A stretch of DNA of 64,000 bases from Pseudomonadota bacterium (GTDB taxonomy: Bacteria; Pseudomonadota; Gammaproteobacteria; Steroidobacterales; Steroidobacteraceae), in contig JAJYLP010000007.1 of the NCBI GenBank assembly GCA_021787615.1, positions 1 to 64,000 of the forward strand. Reading direction: 5' to 3'. Below, piece by piece: positions 43,613 through 52,981 of this stretch (within the stretch, counting starts at the first letter, position 1; each line of letters begins with the position of its first letter). The position numbers and the translations under genes were made by a program. The notes below the pieces were generated by a model. The model had not been told where the DNA came from. It made no database searches and saw only the letters and a list, made by a program, of their open reading frames with translations.

Positions 43613-45112
43613 TCAGCGTCGGGGCATGCGTAACTCGGCTTCGAGTCCGCCCTGCGGCCGGTTGCGCAGGCGCAGCGTGCCGCCGTGCGCCTGAGCGACA
43701 TCGCGCGCAATGCTCAGGCCCAAGCCCGTCCCGCCCGTGTCGCGATTGCGGGAGGACTCGAGGCGGAAGAACGGCTCGAAGACCCGCTCCAGGGACTCCT
43801 GCGGGATACCCGGCCCGGCATCGCTCACCACGATGCGCAGCGCCGCGCCGTCGTGCACTTCGATGTGCGCTCGCTCGCCGAACTTCACGGCGTTCGAGAC
43901 CAGATTGGTCAGGCAACGCTTGAGCGCCTGCGGCCGCCCCGGAAACGGCCCGCCCGAATGTCCGGTGACGCTCACCTCGTGTCCCATCTCGGCAAAACCG
44001 TGCCGCACCGATTCAATCAGGGCGTCGACATCGAGCGGCTCGATGGCCTCCTGCTCATCGAGACCCCGGAACAGCGCGAGCGCGCCGCGCACAAGACTCT
44101 CCATCTCATCGAGCTCACGCCCCAGGCGATCGCGCAGCGCCGCATCGTCGATCAGTGTCTCCACCTGCAGGCGCAGCCGCGTCAGCGGCGTCTTCAGATC
44201 ATGCGACATCGCCGCCAGCACCCCCGTGCGGCTGTCGAGATAGCGATGCAATCGTTCCTGCATGGTGTTGAACGCTCGCGCGGCATCACGCAACTCGCGA
44301 GCCCCCTGTACCGGCAGCGGCGGCGCGCGCTCGCCGCGGCCGATCGTCTCTGCGGCGCGCGCCAGGCGCGACAGCGGCCGCGTGATGCCGCGTGTCGCGA
44401 CATACAGCGCCGCGATCAGCACCAGCACGAGCAGCGTGAGGTTGAGCAGCAGACGCGGCGGCAACGGCACCGACGGTGAGAGCCGTGCCACACGGAACAC
44501 CAGTGCCGGGGAGCCCGGCCCGCTCACCTGCACGTCGAAAAACCCGGCCGTCTGACCGAGCGGACCGGACAACGGCGGCGACACCCGGATGGCAGTGCCT
44601 GTCGCAGAGAGCGTCGGCAGGAGACCGACCCGGTATGCGCCGCCGAGCTCGCTGCGCAGCCGCTGCATGAGCAAGGCCCGTGAGTCGGACGGGAACGGCA
44701 GGCGAATATGCAGTCCCGTGAGGCGGCCGCGCATGGCCCAATGCACGAACAGCCAGCGTGACCGTCGCGGCGGACGCGCTCCGGGCGGCAGCGGCGCGCG
44801 CAGCGGCATGCCGCCCGCGCGCCAGCGCATCGGACCGATGGGACCGAAGCCGCCGTTCGCCCGCAGCCGCCGCACAACGAGCGCGCGCTGCCGCGCCGGC
44901 AGCTGCGTGAGCATGAACGTGATCTCGCTGATCCGCCGCGCCCACAGGCGCGTGGTGACCTGGGTCACGATGCGCTGCTCATTGCGCGCAACGAGGTAAA
45001 GACTTGCCGTCTGGGCGAGCAGCACCCCGATGACCGTGGCGGCGATGAGCCGCCCAAACAGCGATTGCGGCCAGAAGCGAAGGCGCATGCGCGGACCCTG
45101 CGTTTCAGTCAC
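43613..45112 (-). CDS. Membrane sensor histidine kinase
   Basis: The 499 residues start at GTG, overlapping the response-regulator stop by four bases. There is an N-terminal span (LIAATVIGVLLAQTASLYLV), a periplasmic sensor region of about 180 residues that is rich in Arg, Pro and Gly, a second span (LLNLTLLVLVLIAALYV), a HAMP domain, the HisKA motif MSHDLKTPLTRLRL and the ATPase motifs NLVSNAVKF, DAGPGIP and GTGLGLSIA. It phosphorylates the partner regulator in response to an envelope signal. The nearby Spy-like gene suggests envelope or metal stress (inference). Confidence 0.93.
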   Translation of the reverse strand: MTETQGPRMRLRFWPQSLFGRLIAATVIGVLLAQTASLYLVARNEQRIVTQVTTRLWARRISEITFMLTQLPARQRALVVRRLRANGGFGPIGPMRWRAGGMPLRAPLPPGARPPRRSRWLFVHWAMRGRLTGLHIRLPFPSDSRALLMQRLRSELGGAYRVGLLPTLSATGTAIRVSPPLSGPLGQTAGFFDVQVSGPGSPALVFRVARLSPSVPLPPRLLLNLTLLVLVLIAALYVATRGITRPLSRLARAAETIGRGERAPPLPVQGARELRDAARAFNTMQERLHRYLDSRTGVLAAMSHDLKTPLTRLRLQVETLIDDAALRDRLGRELDEMESLVRGALALFRGLDEQEAIEPLDVDALIESVRHGFAEMGHEVSVTGHSGGPFPGRPQALKRCLTNLVSNAVKFGERAHIEVHDGAALRIVVSDAGPGIPQESLERVFEPFFRLESSRNRDTGGTGLGLSIARDVAQAHGGTLRLRNRPQGGLEAELRMPRR

Positions 45113-45825
45113 TCGGTCGTGACCGGCACGCCGATCACATAGCCCTGGCCGTAGACCGTCTTGATGATGCGCGGCGAGCGCGCGTCATCCCCGAGAATCT
45201 GCCGCAGCCGGCTGACGCGCACATCGATGCTGCGATCGAACGGGTCGACCTCCCGCCCGCGCAGCAGCTCGGCGAGCTGCGTGCGAGTGACGACCCGGTT
45301 GCCGGCCGACAGCAGGACTGCGAGCAGGCGATACTCCGCACCACTCAGCGGCACCTCGCCCGCGCCGCCGGTGAGCGTGCGGCTCGTGGTGTCGAGGCGC
45401 CAGCCGTCAAACGCGAATGCCTTAACGCACTGCGGATCCGGATCGGGTGAGGCGTGAGCGCTGCGGCGCAGTACCGCGCGGATCCTGCCCAGCAGCTCGC
45501 GAGGATTGAACGGCTTGGCCACGTAGTCGTCCGCACCGAGCTCGAGCCCGACAATTCGATCGACATCCTCCCCGCGCGCCGTCAACATGATCACCGGCAG
45601 CTGCGAGCGGGTACGCAGCTCGCGGCAGATCGACAGGCCGTCCTCGCCGGGCAGCATCAGATCGAGCACCAGCAGATCGAAGTGTGCGCGCTCCATCGCG
45701 CGGCGCATCTCGAGCGCATCGCGTACCGCGGTCACGCGCAGGCCTTCTTTCTCCAGATACTGACTCAACAACGAGCGGATCTCGCTGTCATCATCGACGA
45801 TCAACAGGTGAGGATGCTCGGCCAT
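45109..45825 (-). CDS. OmpR/PhoB-family response regulator
   Basis: The ATG at 45825 (MAEHPHLLIVDDD) gives 238 residues; the track start at 45846 adds seven. The receiver domain has LIVDDDSE, the phospho-Asp in LVLDLMLPGEDG, and the Lys in VAKPFNPREL. The winged-helix output domain ends with RSIDVRVSRLRQIL and IKTVYGQGYVI. It is the first gene of the pair and is partner to the histidine kinase. Confidence 0.95.
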   Translation of the reverse strand: MAEHPHLLIVDDDSEIRSLLSQYLEKEGLRVTAVRDALEMRRAMERAHFDLLVLDLMLPGEDGLSICRELRTRSQLPVIMLTARGEDVDRIVGLELGADDYVAKPFNPRELLGRIRAVLRRSAHASPDPDPQCVKAFAFDGWRLDTTSRTLTGGAGEVPLSGAEYRLLAVLLSAGNRVVTRTQLAELLRGREVDPFDRSIDVRVSRLRQILGDDARSPRIIKTVYGQGYVIGVPVTTE

Positions 45826-45915
45826 GGCGTACTCCGGTGCGTGCAACGATACCGGAGCGCCGCGCGGGAGCGCCAGAGCCGCACCGGCTCGGGTGGACTC
45901 CAGCGTTACAATTGC

Positions 45916-47097
45916 TCACAAACCCGGGCGCTCGAGCGCGCGTTTCACACCGATTACGAGGTCCGCGACGTTGGTGCCGGTCGGTCCGGTGCGCAGCAGC
46001 GCGCCGGCGGCCGCGAGCGCCGTGCCCGAATCGGCGTGCCGCAGGCTGTCGTCCGGATCCAGGCCGAGCACGGCGATGCGCCCGCAGGTTTCCCCGTCGA
46101 CCACCGCGCCGGCATCCTCCGTCGGCCCGTCGATTCCGTCGGTGCCGGCCGCGAGCAGAGCCAGTTCAGGATAGCCGGCGATCAGCCGCGCCGCGGCGAG
46201 CGCCAGGTGTTGATTGCGGCCGCCGCGTCCGGGCGCCGCCGGCAGCTGCACGGTCGACTCCCCGCCCCAGACGCGCACCTGCGCCTCACCGAGCGCCAGC
46301 TCGTGCGTGAATTGCGTCGCGAGCCGGGCGGCGTCCCCGGAGAATCTGCCCGTGGCGCGCCGCACCGTCAGGCCGCGTGCGCGCGCGGCTTCGGCGGCGG
46401 CGCCCATCGCCATGTCGACCGAGGCGATCACCTCGCGCCGGATGGCGTCCCCCTCTGGCGCCGGGGCCAGAATTCCTGAGCCGATGACGGCCGGATCGTC
46501 GCCCGGCACGTCGGAGATCAGCAGCGCCCGCCCGCCGCGGCCGCCGAGCCGCGCGGCCAGACGCCCGCCTTTGATCTGCGAGCAGCGCGCCCGCTCGGCA
46601 TTCAGCGTGACGATGTCGCGGCCCGCGGCAAGCCCCAGCTGCGAGAGGCGCGCGAGCTGCTCGAGCGTGACGCCGGGCATGGGGACCTCGGCCAGTGAGG
46701 AGGCGCCGCCTGAGATCAGAAACAGCGGCTGGACGGAAGCCGGCAGCGCATCGAGCCAGTCGAGCAGCCGCGCTCCGGCGCGCAGCGAGCGCTCATCGGG
46801 CACGGGGTGAGCGCTCTCGAGCACTTCGGCGCCGGGCGTCGCGGCAAGCGCCTCGGCGCCGTGACCTCGCGGGCTCACCACCAGCAGCCGCTCGAGAGAG
46901 GCGCCGAGCGCATCGCGGGCGCCGAGCGCCATGGCGGCGGCCGCCTTGCCGATCGCCACCGCCCAGACCGGTCCCGCCTCGGCGCCGCGCAACGCCTCAC
47001 GCGTGCAGCGGCGCCCATCCACACGGGCGAGCCCCGCCCGAAACAGCGCGATCAGCAGCTCGCGACGCGCATCGCCGGCTGTCGCCCGCTCAGCCAC
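45916..47097 (-). CDS. Glycerate 2-kinase (DUF4147/MOFRL type)
   Basis: The enzyme phosphorylates glycerate at the 2-position, feeding glycolysis or serine-cycle-like metabolism. The 393 residues (slightly short for the family) show [47 protein letters not shown] and the C-terminal MOFRL domain with [12 protein letters not shown] and [17 protein letters not shown]. The GTG start overlaps the purF stop by eight bases, so it is translated with purF. This linkage to purine synthesis is unusual and probably just operon sharing. Confidence 0.92.
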   Translation of the reverse strand: MAERATAGDARRELLIALFRAGLARVDGRRCTREALRGAEAGPVWAVAIGKAAAAMALGARDALGASLERLLVVSPRGHGAEALAATPGAEVLESAHPVPDERSLRAGARLLDWLDALPASVQPLFLISGGASSLAEVPMPGVTLEQLARLSQLGLAAGRDIVTLNAERARCSQIKGGRLAARLGGRGGRALLISDVPGDDPAVIGSGILAPAPEGDAIRREVIASVDMAMGAAAEAARARGLTVRRATGRFSGDAARLATQFTHELALGEAQVRVWGGESTVQLPAAPGRGGRNQHLALAAARLIAGYPELALLAAGTDGIDGPTEDAGAVVDGETCGRIAVLGLDPDDSLRHADSGTALAAAGALLRTGPTGTNVADLVIGVKRALERPGL

Positions 47098-48589
47098 CGT
47101 GGACGATCTTCAGCGCACCTCGGCCGCGCTGCTTGGCCTCATCCGAGCGCTCGCGCTGCAGACGCTCCAGGTACTGCGGCGTGACATCGCCCGTGACGTA
47201 GTGGCCGGAGAAGCACGAGGTGTCGAACTCCTCGATCTGCGAGTCCTCGTGCCTGCAGGCGGCGATCAGATCATCGAGATCCTGATAGACGAGCCAGTCG
47301 GCACCGATCAGCCGCATCACTTCCTCGACGCTGCGCCCGCTTGCCACCAGCTCGTGGGCCGCGGGCATGTCAATGCCGTATACGTTCGGATAGCGCACCG
47401 GCGGGGCCGCCGAGGCGAAATACACCTTGTGCGCGCCGGCTTCCCGCGCCAGCTCGATGATCTGGGCCGAGGTGGTGCCGCGCACGATGGAATCATCGAC
47501 CAGCAGCACATTCTTGCCGCGGAACTCCAGGTCGATGGCATTGAGCTTGCTGCGCACCGACTTCTGCCGTTGCTGCTGGCCCGGCATGATGAAAGTGCGG
47601 CCGATGTAGCGGTTCTTGGTGAACCCCTCGCGATACTTCAGGCCGAGCCGCTGGGCCAGCTGCAGCGCGCTGGTGCGGCTGGTGTCGGGAATGGGGATCA
47701 CCACGTCGATGCCGTGATTCGGGCGCTCGCGCAGGATCTTCTCGGCCAGCCGATCGCCCATGCGCATGCGCGCGCGATACACCGAAATATTGTCGATCTT
47801 GGAGTCCGGGCGCGCGAAATAGACGTACTCGAAGATGCATGGTGCGTGGCGCGAGCTCGCGACACATTGATGCGAATGCAGCCGGCCGCACTCGTCGATG
47901 AGCACCGCCTCGCCCGGAGCGACGTCGCGCACCAGACGAAACGCCAGAATGTCGAGCGCCACGCTCTCGGAGGCGAGCATCCACTCCTTGCCGTGCGGCG
48001 TGTCACGCTCACCGAGCACGAGGGGACGGATGCCGTTGGGATCGCGGAATCCGACGATGCCGTGGCCGATGATCATGGCGACCACGGCGAAGCCCCCGCG
48101 GCAGCGCCGGTACACCGCCTCGAGCGCCGCGAACACATCCCCCGGCGCCACACGCGGCGTACCGATGCGCTGCAGCTCGGAGGCGAATACGTTCAGCAGC
48201 ACCTCCGAGTCCGAGCCCGTGTTGAGGTGGCGACGGTCCTCGAGGGTGAGGACCTCCGCGAGCTCGGCGGCGTTGGTCAGATTGCCATTGTGCGCCAGGC
48301 AGATCCCGTAGGGAGAGTTGACGTAGAACGGCTGGGCCTCCGAGGCGCCGTCACAGCCGGCGGTCGGGTAGCGCACATGGCCGATGCCGACGTTGCCCTT
48401 GAGCTCGAGCATGTGCTGTTGCTGGAACACATCGCGCACCAGCCCGCTCGCCTTGCGCACGCACAGTCCGCTCTCGCCGCTGGTGGCGATGCCGGCGGCG
48501 TCCTGGCCGCGATGCTGCAGCACGGTCAGCGCGTCGTAGAGGCGCTGATTGATCGCGCCCGTGCCGACGAGCCCGACGATTCCACACAT
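47090..48589 (-). CDS. purF: Amidophosphoribosyltransferase
   Basis: PurF makes phosphoribosylamine from PRPP and glutamine, the first step of purine synthesis. Cys2, after Met removal, is the nucleophile of the Ntn glutaminase domain (MCGIVGLVG); [12 protein letters not shown] and [11 protein letters not shown] follow. The PRTase domain has [14 protein letters not shown]. The 499 residues are normal. It lies 8 bases downstream of cvpA, an order conserved in gammaproteobacteria. Confidence 0.97.
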   Translation of the reverse strand: MCGIVGLVGTGAINQRLYDALTVLQHRGQDAAGIATSGESGLCVRKASGLVRDVFQQQHMLELKGNVGIGHVRYPTAGCDGASEAQPFYVNSPYGICLAHNGNLTNAAELAEVLTLEDRRHLNTGSDSEVLLNVFASELQRIGTPRVAPGDVFAALEAVYRRCRGGFAVVAMIIGHGIVGFRDPNGIRPLVLGERDTPHGKEWMLASESVALDILAFRLVRDVAPGEAVLIDECGRLHSHQCVASSRHAPCIFEYVYFARPDSKIDNISVYRARMRMGDRLAEKILRERPNHGIDVVIPIPDTSRTSALQLAQRLGLKYREGFTKNRYIGRTFIMPGQQQRQKSVRSKLNAIDLEFRGKNVLLVDDSIVRGTTSAQIIELAREAGAHKVYFASAAPPVRYPNVYGIDMPAAHELVASGRSVEEVMRLIGADWLVYQDLDDLIAACRHEDSQIEEFDTSCFSGHYVTGDVTPQYLERLQRERSDEAKQRGRGALKIVHGG

Positions 48590-48597
48590 AACCTACC

Positions 48598-49071
48598 TCA
48601 CAGCCGCCCGGCGCCGACCAGCGTCCTCAGCCCGCCCGCGATCGACTTGCCGTAGGGAATCAGCATTGAATGGCGCCACCAGCCCCCGGTATCAAGGTGC
48701 AGCAGCTCGGCGAGGATCACGAATACCCCGAGCAGCACCGCGGCGCGGGCCGCGCCGAAGAGAAAGCCGAGAAAACGGTCGGCGCCGCTGAAGATCGACA
48801 GCCGCACGAAGTGCCCGATGATCGCGCCGATCGCCATGCCGACCAGCAGCGCGAGCGCGGCGATGATGACGCGAGCGGCCCAGATGCGCACCCCGGAGGC
48901 CCCCAGCAGTCCGCCCAGGTGCGGCGCGAGGCGCGGGGCGAAATGCCAGGCGAGCGCGAGCGCCACCAGCCAGGTGGCCAGCGCGATGGCCTCGCGCAGG
49001 AAACCGCGCACCGCCCCCACCACGGCGGACAGGATGATCGCGGCTGATATCAGGTAGTCGGCGGTATTCAT
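48598..49071 (-). CDS. cvpA: CvpA-family membrane protein
   Basis: The ATG at 49071 (MNTADYLISAAIILSA) gives 157 residues with four membrane spans, the normal CvpA layout; RGFLREAIALATWLVALALAWHFAP is the conserved second span region. CvpA proteins are needed for colicin V export in E. coli and affect envelope stress resistance, but their biochemical role is unclear. It directly precedes purF, as in most gammaproteobacteria. Confidence 0.92.
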   Translation of the reverse strand: MNTADYLISAAIILSAVVGAVRGFLREAIALATWLVALALAWHFAPRLAPHLGGLLGASGVRIWAARVIIAALALLVGMAIGAIIGHFVRLSIFSGADRFLGFLFGAARAAVLLGVFVILAELLHLDTGGWWRHSMLIPYGKSIAGGLRTLVGAGRL

Positions 49072-49273
49072 CCCGGCGCGTCCGGTCGGGTCAAGGCTGG
49101 GAGGTCCCGGCACTGCCGTGCGTGCCTTGCGCGCGGAACGCCGCACCCGCCTCGCCAAGCCGATGGTGCAAGGGTGTCGCTGTGCGGCGGCCGCGGTTGG
49201 CGCATCATCAGTCGGACGGTTCCCCGGGGGCGCGGATTGTACAAGAGGCCAGGAATGCCCGCTTGCGCTCGTG

Positions 49274-49954
49274 TCACTGGCGCAGCAGCTCGCCCTTCAG
49301 AGCCAGCCCCTGCAGGCGCCGGGCCAGGGCAAGCCCGGCCGCGTGGCCGCTCACCGCCCCGGTCGCCACCCGCCAGAGCAGCCGCCCGCGAACGCGCAGG
49401 GGGGTGATACGCACCGGGATGCCCCGGGCACGGACCCGCTGCCCCAGCCGCAGGGCGTCGGCGCGGAAGGCAAAGACCCCCAGCTGCACCACCCATTGCG
49501 CTCTCGATGGTGCGTGCTGGACGCGCCGCGCCGAGGGCGCCACGGCCGGACGGGCGGCCGGCCGCTCCTGAGGCAGCGGTTTGGCTTTGGGGGGGATGGG
49601 AGCGGCCGTCTGCGGCCGCGGCTGGGTCTCAGCCTTTACCTTGGCCTTCACAGCAGGGGGAGTCGCGGCTGGCGGTGGCTTCGCCGGCGCTGGCGCCGCG
49701 CTCGCCTGCCCCGTTCCGGCAGCGGCCGGAGCTGGCGCGGCAACGCGGATCGCCGCTGCGCGCGCACCGGCCCCCGCGCCGAGCGGCAGCGTATAGGAGC
49801 GCACCGGCGCCGACCCGGCGACAGCCGCAACGGCACCTGCCCGACCCGGCGGCGTGCCCGAGGATGTCAGCCGAGGCGGTCCGGTCAGCAGCTCGGGAAC
49901 CAACAGCACGATCAGCGCCACGAGAATGATGGCGCCCGTCAGTCGCTCTTTCAC
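49274..49954 (-). CDS. SPOR-domain cell-division protein (DedD-like)
   Basis: The GTG at 49954 overlaps the folC stop by four bases and gives 226 residues; the track ATG lies far upstream in folC. A short cytoplasmic start (VKERLTG) leads to one membrane span (AIILVALIVLLVPELL). A long Ala/Pro/Lys-rich linker follows, then a C-terminal SPOR domain (about 155-226, WVVQLGVFAFRADALRLGQRV), which binds denuded septal peptidoglycan. Its position between folC and cvpA is that of dedD. Confidence 0.9.
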   Translation of the reverse strand: MKERLTGAIILVALIVLLVPELLTGPPRLTSSGTPPGRAGAVAAVAGSAPVRSYTLPLGAGAGARAAAIRVAAPAPAAAGTGQASAAPAPAKPPPAATPPAVKAKVKAETQPRPQTAAPIPPKAKPLPQERPAARPAVAPSARRVQHAPSRAQWVVQLGVFAFRADALRLGQRVRARGIPVRITPLRVRGRLLWRVATGAVSGHAAGLALARRLQGLALKGELLRQ

Positions 49955-51252
49955 GCGGCGGAGTATACCCCAAGCCATTGCAGCGCCGGTCCGACCGTAT
50001 GGACCGAGCCGCAGACGATGACCCGATCGCCCGGGCGCGCCGCGCGCTGCGCCGCAGCGCACGCCTCGGCCACCGAGCCAAACAGCTGCGGCGCGCGCGC
50101 CACGGCCGCGAGCCGTGCGGCCAATGCCTCGGCGCTGATTCCGCGCGGACCCGGCAGCGCGCACAGGAACCACTCCGCGACCGCCGCAGCGAGCGCCGCG
50201 CCGATCGCCGGGACGTCCTTGTCGCCGAGGATGCCCACCACCGCGAGCGTTCGGCCGCGACAGGGGCGACGGCCAAGCTCCGCGGCAAACACCTCCGCGG
50301 CCGGCGGGTTGTGCGCGATGTCGAGAATCCACTCGACCTCCCCGGGCACCACCTGGAAGCGCCCGGCAAGACGCACCGAGCCGAGTGCGGCCCCTGCGGT
50401 GCGCGCATCGAGGGCGGTGAGCACGGCATCGGCGTCCGCGGCCGAGCGCCCGCCCGCCAACGATTCGATCGCCGCGAGCGCGCTGGCCGCGTTGCGGTAC
50501 TGGATGACGCCCTCGAGCCGCGACGGCGGCAGATCGTCAAGGCGCACCTGCACGCCCTCATAGCTCCAGCGCCCATCCGCGCCGATCCGCCAGCGGTAGT
50601 CGCGCTCGGCCACAACCGACCGGGCGCCGAGGCGCCGGATGGCCGCATACACGCTCGCGGGCATCCGCGCAGTGCCGAGCACCGCGGCGCGGCCAGGCCG
50701 GAAGATGCCGGCCTTCTCGGCACCGATCTGCTCGAGCGACTCGCCGAGCCACTCGCGATGATCGAGCCCCACCGAGCACAGCACCGCGGCGTCGGCATCG
50801 ATGAGATTGGTCGCATCCAACCGTCCGCCGAGGCCGACCTCGAGCACCGCGAAGCGCACGCCCCGCTCGGCAAACAGCCACAGGGCCGCGAGCGTGTTGT
50901 ATTCGAAGAACGTGAGGGTCTCGCTGCCGCGCGCCGCCTCGATACGCTCGAATGCCGCCACCAGACTGGCATCGTCGGCTTCACGGCCCTGGATGCGGAT
51001 GCGTTCGTTGTAGCGGATGAAGTGCGGCGAGGTGAACAGGCCCACCGACGCTCCCGCCGCGAGCAGCAGCGCCTCGGCGTGCGCTGCGGTCGAGCCCTTG
51101 CCGTTGGTGCCGGCCACGGTGATCACGGTGGCCGCAGGCCGCATCAGGTCGAGCCGGCGCGCCACGGCCGCCACGCGCTCGAGCCCCAGATCGATCGCGC
51201 GCGGGTGCGCCGCCTGCTGTCGCGCCAGCCAGTACTCGAGTGACTCGCTCAT
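49951..51252 (-). CDS. folC: Bifunctional folylpolyglutamate/dihydrofolate synthase
   Basis: FolC adds glutamate to dihydropteroate and to reduced folates. The 433 residues contain the ATP-binding VAGTNGKGST (about 47-56), LFTSPHFIRYNERIRI, FAVLEVGLGGRLDATN and the Mur-ligase-type LDIAHNPPA. The order accD-folC-SPOR-cvpA-purF matches the common gammaproteobacterial operon. It ends with a four-base overlap with the SPOR gene. Confidence 0.96.
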   Translation of the reverse strand: MSESLEYWLARQQAAHPRAIDLGLERVAAVARRLDLMRPAATVITVAGTNGKGSTAAHAEALLLAAGASVGLFTSPHFIRYNERIRIQGREADDASLVAAFERIEAARGSETLTFFEYNTLAALWLFAERGVRFAVLEVGLGGRLDATNLIDADAAVLCSVGLDHREWLGESLEQIGAEKAGIFRPGRAAVLGTARMPASVYAAIRRLGARSVVAERDYRWRIGADGRWSYEGVQVRLDDLPPSRLEGVIQYRNAASALAAIESLAGGRSAADADAVLTALDARTAGAALGSVRLAGRFQVVPGEVEWILDIAHNPPAAEVFAAELGRRPCRGRTLAVVGILGDKDVPAIGAALAAAVAEWFLCALPGPRGISAEALAARLAAVARAPQLFGSVAEACAAAQRAARPGDRVIVCGSVHTVGPALQWLGVYSAA

Positions 51253-51295
51253 GTGCGCCTGGGCAGTGCGGCCGGGTCGGCGGCGCGCGCGCCCG

Positions 51296-52159
51296 TTACG
51301 CCGCGGCGGCCGGCTTCTTCAGCAACAGCCGCAGCAGCGCGGCGATGCGTGCGCGCAGCTCGCGCCGATCGACAATCATGTCGAGCGCCCCGTGCTCGAG
51401 CAGGAATTCGCTGCGCTGGAAACCCTCGGGCAGCGTCTCGCGCACCGTCTGCTGGATGACACGCGGGCCGGCGAAGCCGATCAGCGCGCGCGGCTCGGCG
51501 AGATTGAGGTCCCCGAGCATGGCGAGGCTCGCCGACACCCCGCCGGTGGTCGGGTCGGTCATCACTGAAATGAACGGCAGCCGCGCCTGTTTCAGCTGCG
51601 CCAGCGCCGCGGCGGTCTTGGCCATCTGCAGCAGCGAGTACAGCGCCTCCTGCATGCGCGCCCCGCCGCTCGAGGTGAAACACACGAGTGACCGGCGCTC
51701 GGCGATGCACTGGTCCACGGCGCGCTTGAAGCGCTCGCCCACCACCGAGCCCATCGAGCCGCCGAGGAACTGGAACTCGAAGGCACACGCCACCACCGGC
51801 AGCGTCTCGAGCGTGCCACTCATCACCACCAGCGCGTCGGCCTCCCCGGTAGTCTTCTGCGCCTGCGCCAGGCGGTCCTTGTAGCGCTTGCTGTCGCGGA
51901 ACTTCAGCGGGTCTTCCGGCTGGATCCCCGCGGCGATCTCCTGGGTCGTGCCGGGATCGAGAAAGGCGTCGAGCCGCTCGCGCGCCCCGATGCGCATGTG
52001 ATGCGAGCACTTCGGACAGACATAGAGATTGCGCTCAAGCTCGGCGCGATACAGCACCGCGTCGCATGCCGGACACTTGATCCACAGGCCCTCGGGCACC
52101 GAGCGCGTGCGCCGCTCGGTCTTGATGCGCGAGGGCATGATCTTCTCAAACCAGGACAT
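51296..52159 (-). CDS. accD: Acetyl-CoA carboxylase carboxyltransferase subunit beta
   Basis: AccD, with AccA, moves the carboxyl group from biotin to acetyl-CoA to start fatty acid synthesis. The 287 residues show the N-terminal zinc ribbon (CPACD and CPKCSHH) and the crotonase-like core ([36 protein letters not shown]). It lies between folC and truA. The trpF gene that often separates truA and accD in relatives is absent. Confidence 0.97.
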   Translation of the reverse strand: MSWFEKIMPSRIKTERRTRSVPEGLWIKCPACDAVLYRAELERNLYVCPKCSHHMRIGARERLDAFLDPGTTQEIAAGIQPEDPLKFRDSKRYKDRLAQAQKTTGEADALVVMSGTLETLPVVACAFEFQFLGGSMGSVVGERFKRAVDQCIAERRSLVCFTSSGGARMQEALYSLLQMAKTAAALAQLKQARLPFISVMTDPTTGGVSASLAMLGDLNLAEPRALIGFAGPRVIQQTVRETLPEGFQRSEFLLEHGALDMIVDRRELRARIAALLRLLLKKPAAAA

Positions 52160-52198
52160 AGGACATCCGCCAGGCCACCAGCGGGCGATGATAGCCGA

Positions 52199-52981
52199 TC
52201 ATTGCGGCGCGGGCCCGCCGAGCGGCTCGGGCAGTCCGAACGCCTCCGGATAGCGCACCGACCACAGGTACAGCCCCTCGGCCGGGGCGGTGGGCGCGCT
52301 CAAGCGCCGGTCACGGCCGGCGAGCACCTCGGCGGCCCACGCGGCGGGCGCCTCGCCCTTGCCGATGGCGATGAGCAGGCCCGCGATATTGCGCACCATG
52401 TGATGCAGGAACGCGTTCGCGGTGGCCTCGATGGTGAGCCACGCCTCGTGACGCTGCACGGTCAGCCGCTCGAGTCGGCGGACTGGCGATTTTGCCTGAC
52501 ACTCCGCAGCACGGAATGCGCTGAAGTCGTGCTCGCCCTCGAGCAAGGCGGCCGCCCGCGCCATCGCCGCCTCATCGAGCGGCTGGTGCACCCAGGTGGC
52601 CCGGTGCGCATACAGCCCGCAGCGCGCGCCGCGGTTGAGAATGAAATAACGATAGGTGCGCGCCTCGGCGCAATAGCGCGCATGAAAGTGCGCCGGTACC
52701 GGCTGGGCCCACGAGATGCTGATGTCGCGCGGCAGCGCGGTGTTGGCCCCGAGTACCCAGGCGCGCATGCTGCGCGCGGCCGCGGTGTCGAAGTGGGCCA
52801 CCTGGCCGCGGGCGTGAACGCCGGCGTCCGTGCGGCCCGCGCAGACCACCCTCACCGGCGCGTCGGCGACCCTCGCCAGGGCCGCCTCGACACACCCCTG
52901 AACGCTCGGGCGCGTAGGCTGGCTCTGCCAGCCGACGTAAGCGTCGCCCTGGTATTCCAGCCCGAACGCGATCCGAGGCAT
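52199..52981 (-). CDS. truA: tRNA pseudouridine(38-40) synthase
   Basis: TruA makes pseudouridine in the anticodon arm of many tRNAs. The 260 residues include the catalytic Asp in CAGRTDAGVHARGQVAHFDT, plus YCAEARTYRYFILNR and FLHHMVRNIAGLLI. The ATG overlaps the last base of the fimV stop (TGATG), so it is coupled to fimV, as in many pili-bearing gammaproteobacteria. Confidence 0.96.
   Translation of the reverse strand: MPRIAFGLEYQGDAYVGWQSQPTRPSVQGCVEAALARVADAPVRVVCAGRTDAGVHARGQVAHFDTAAARSMRAWVLGANTALPRDISISWAQPVPAHFHARYCAEARTYRYFILNRGARCGLYAHRATWVHQPLDEAAMARAAALLEGEHDFSAFRAAECQAKSPVRRLERLTVQRHEAWLTIEATANAFLHHMVRNIAGLLIAIGKGEAPAAWAAEVLAGRDRRLSAPTAPAEGLYLWSVRYPEAFGLPEPLGGPAPQ

Noticed and set aside
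46931-48655. 574-aa plus-strand ORF opposite purF
   Set aside because: Shadow of purF and the glycerate kinase gene; its protein has no domain.
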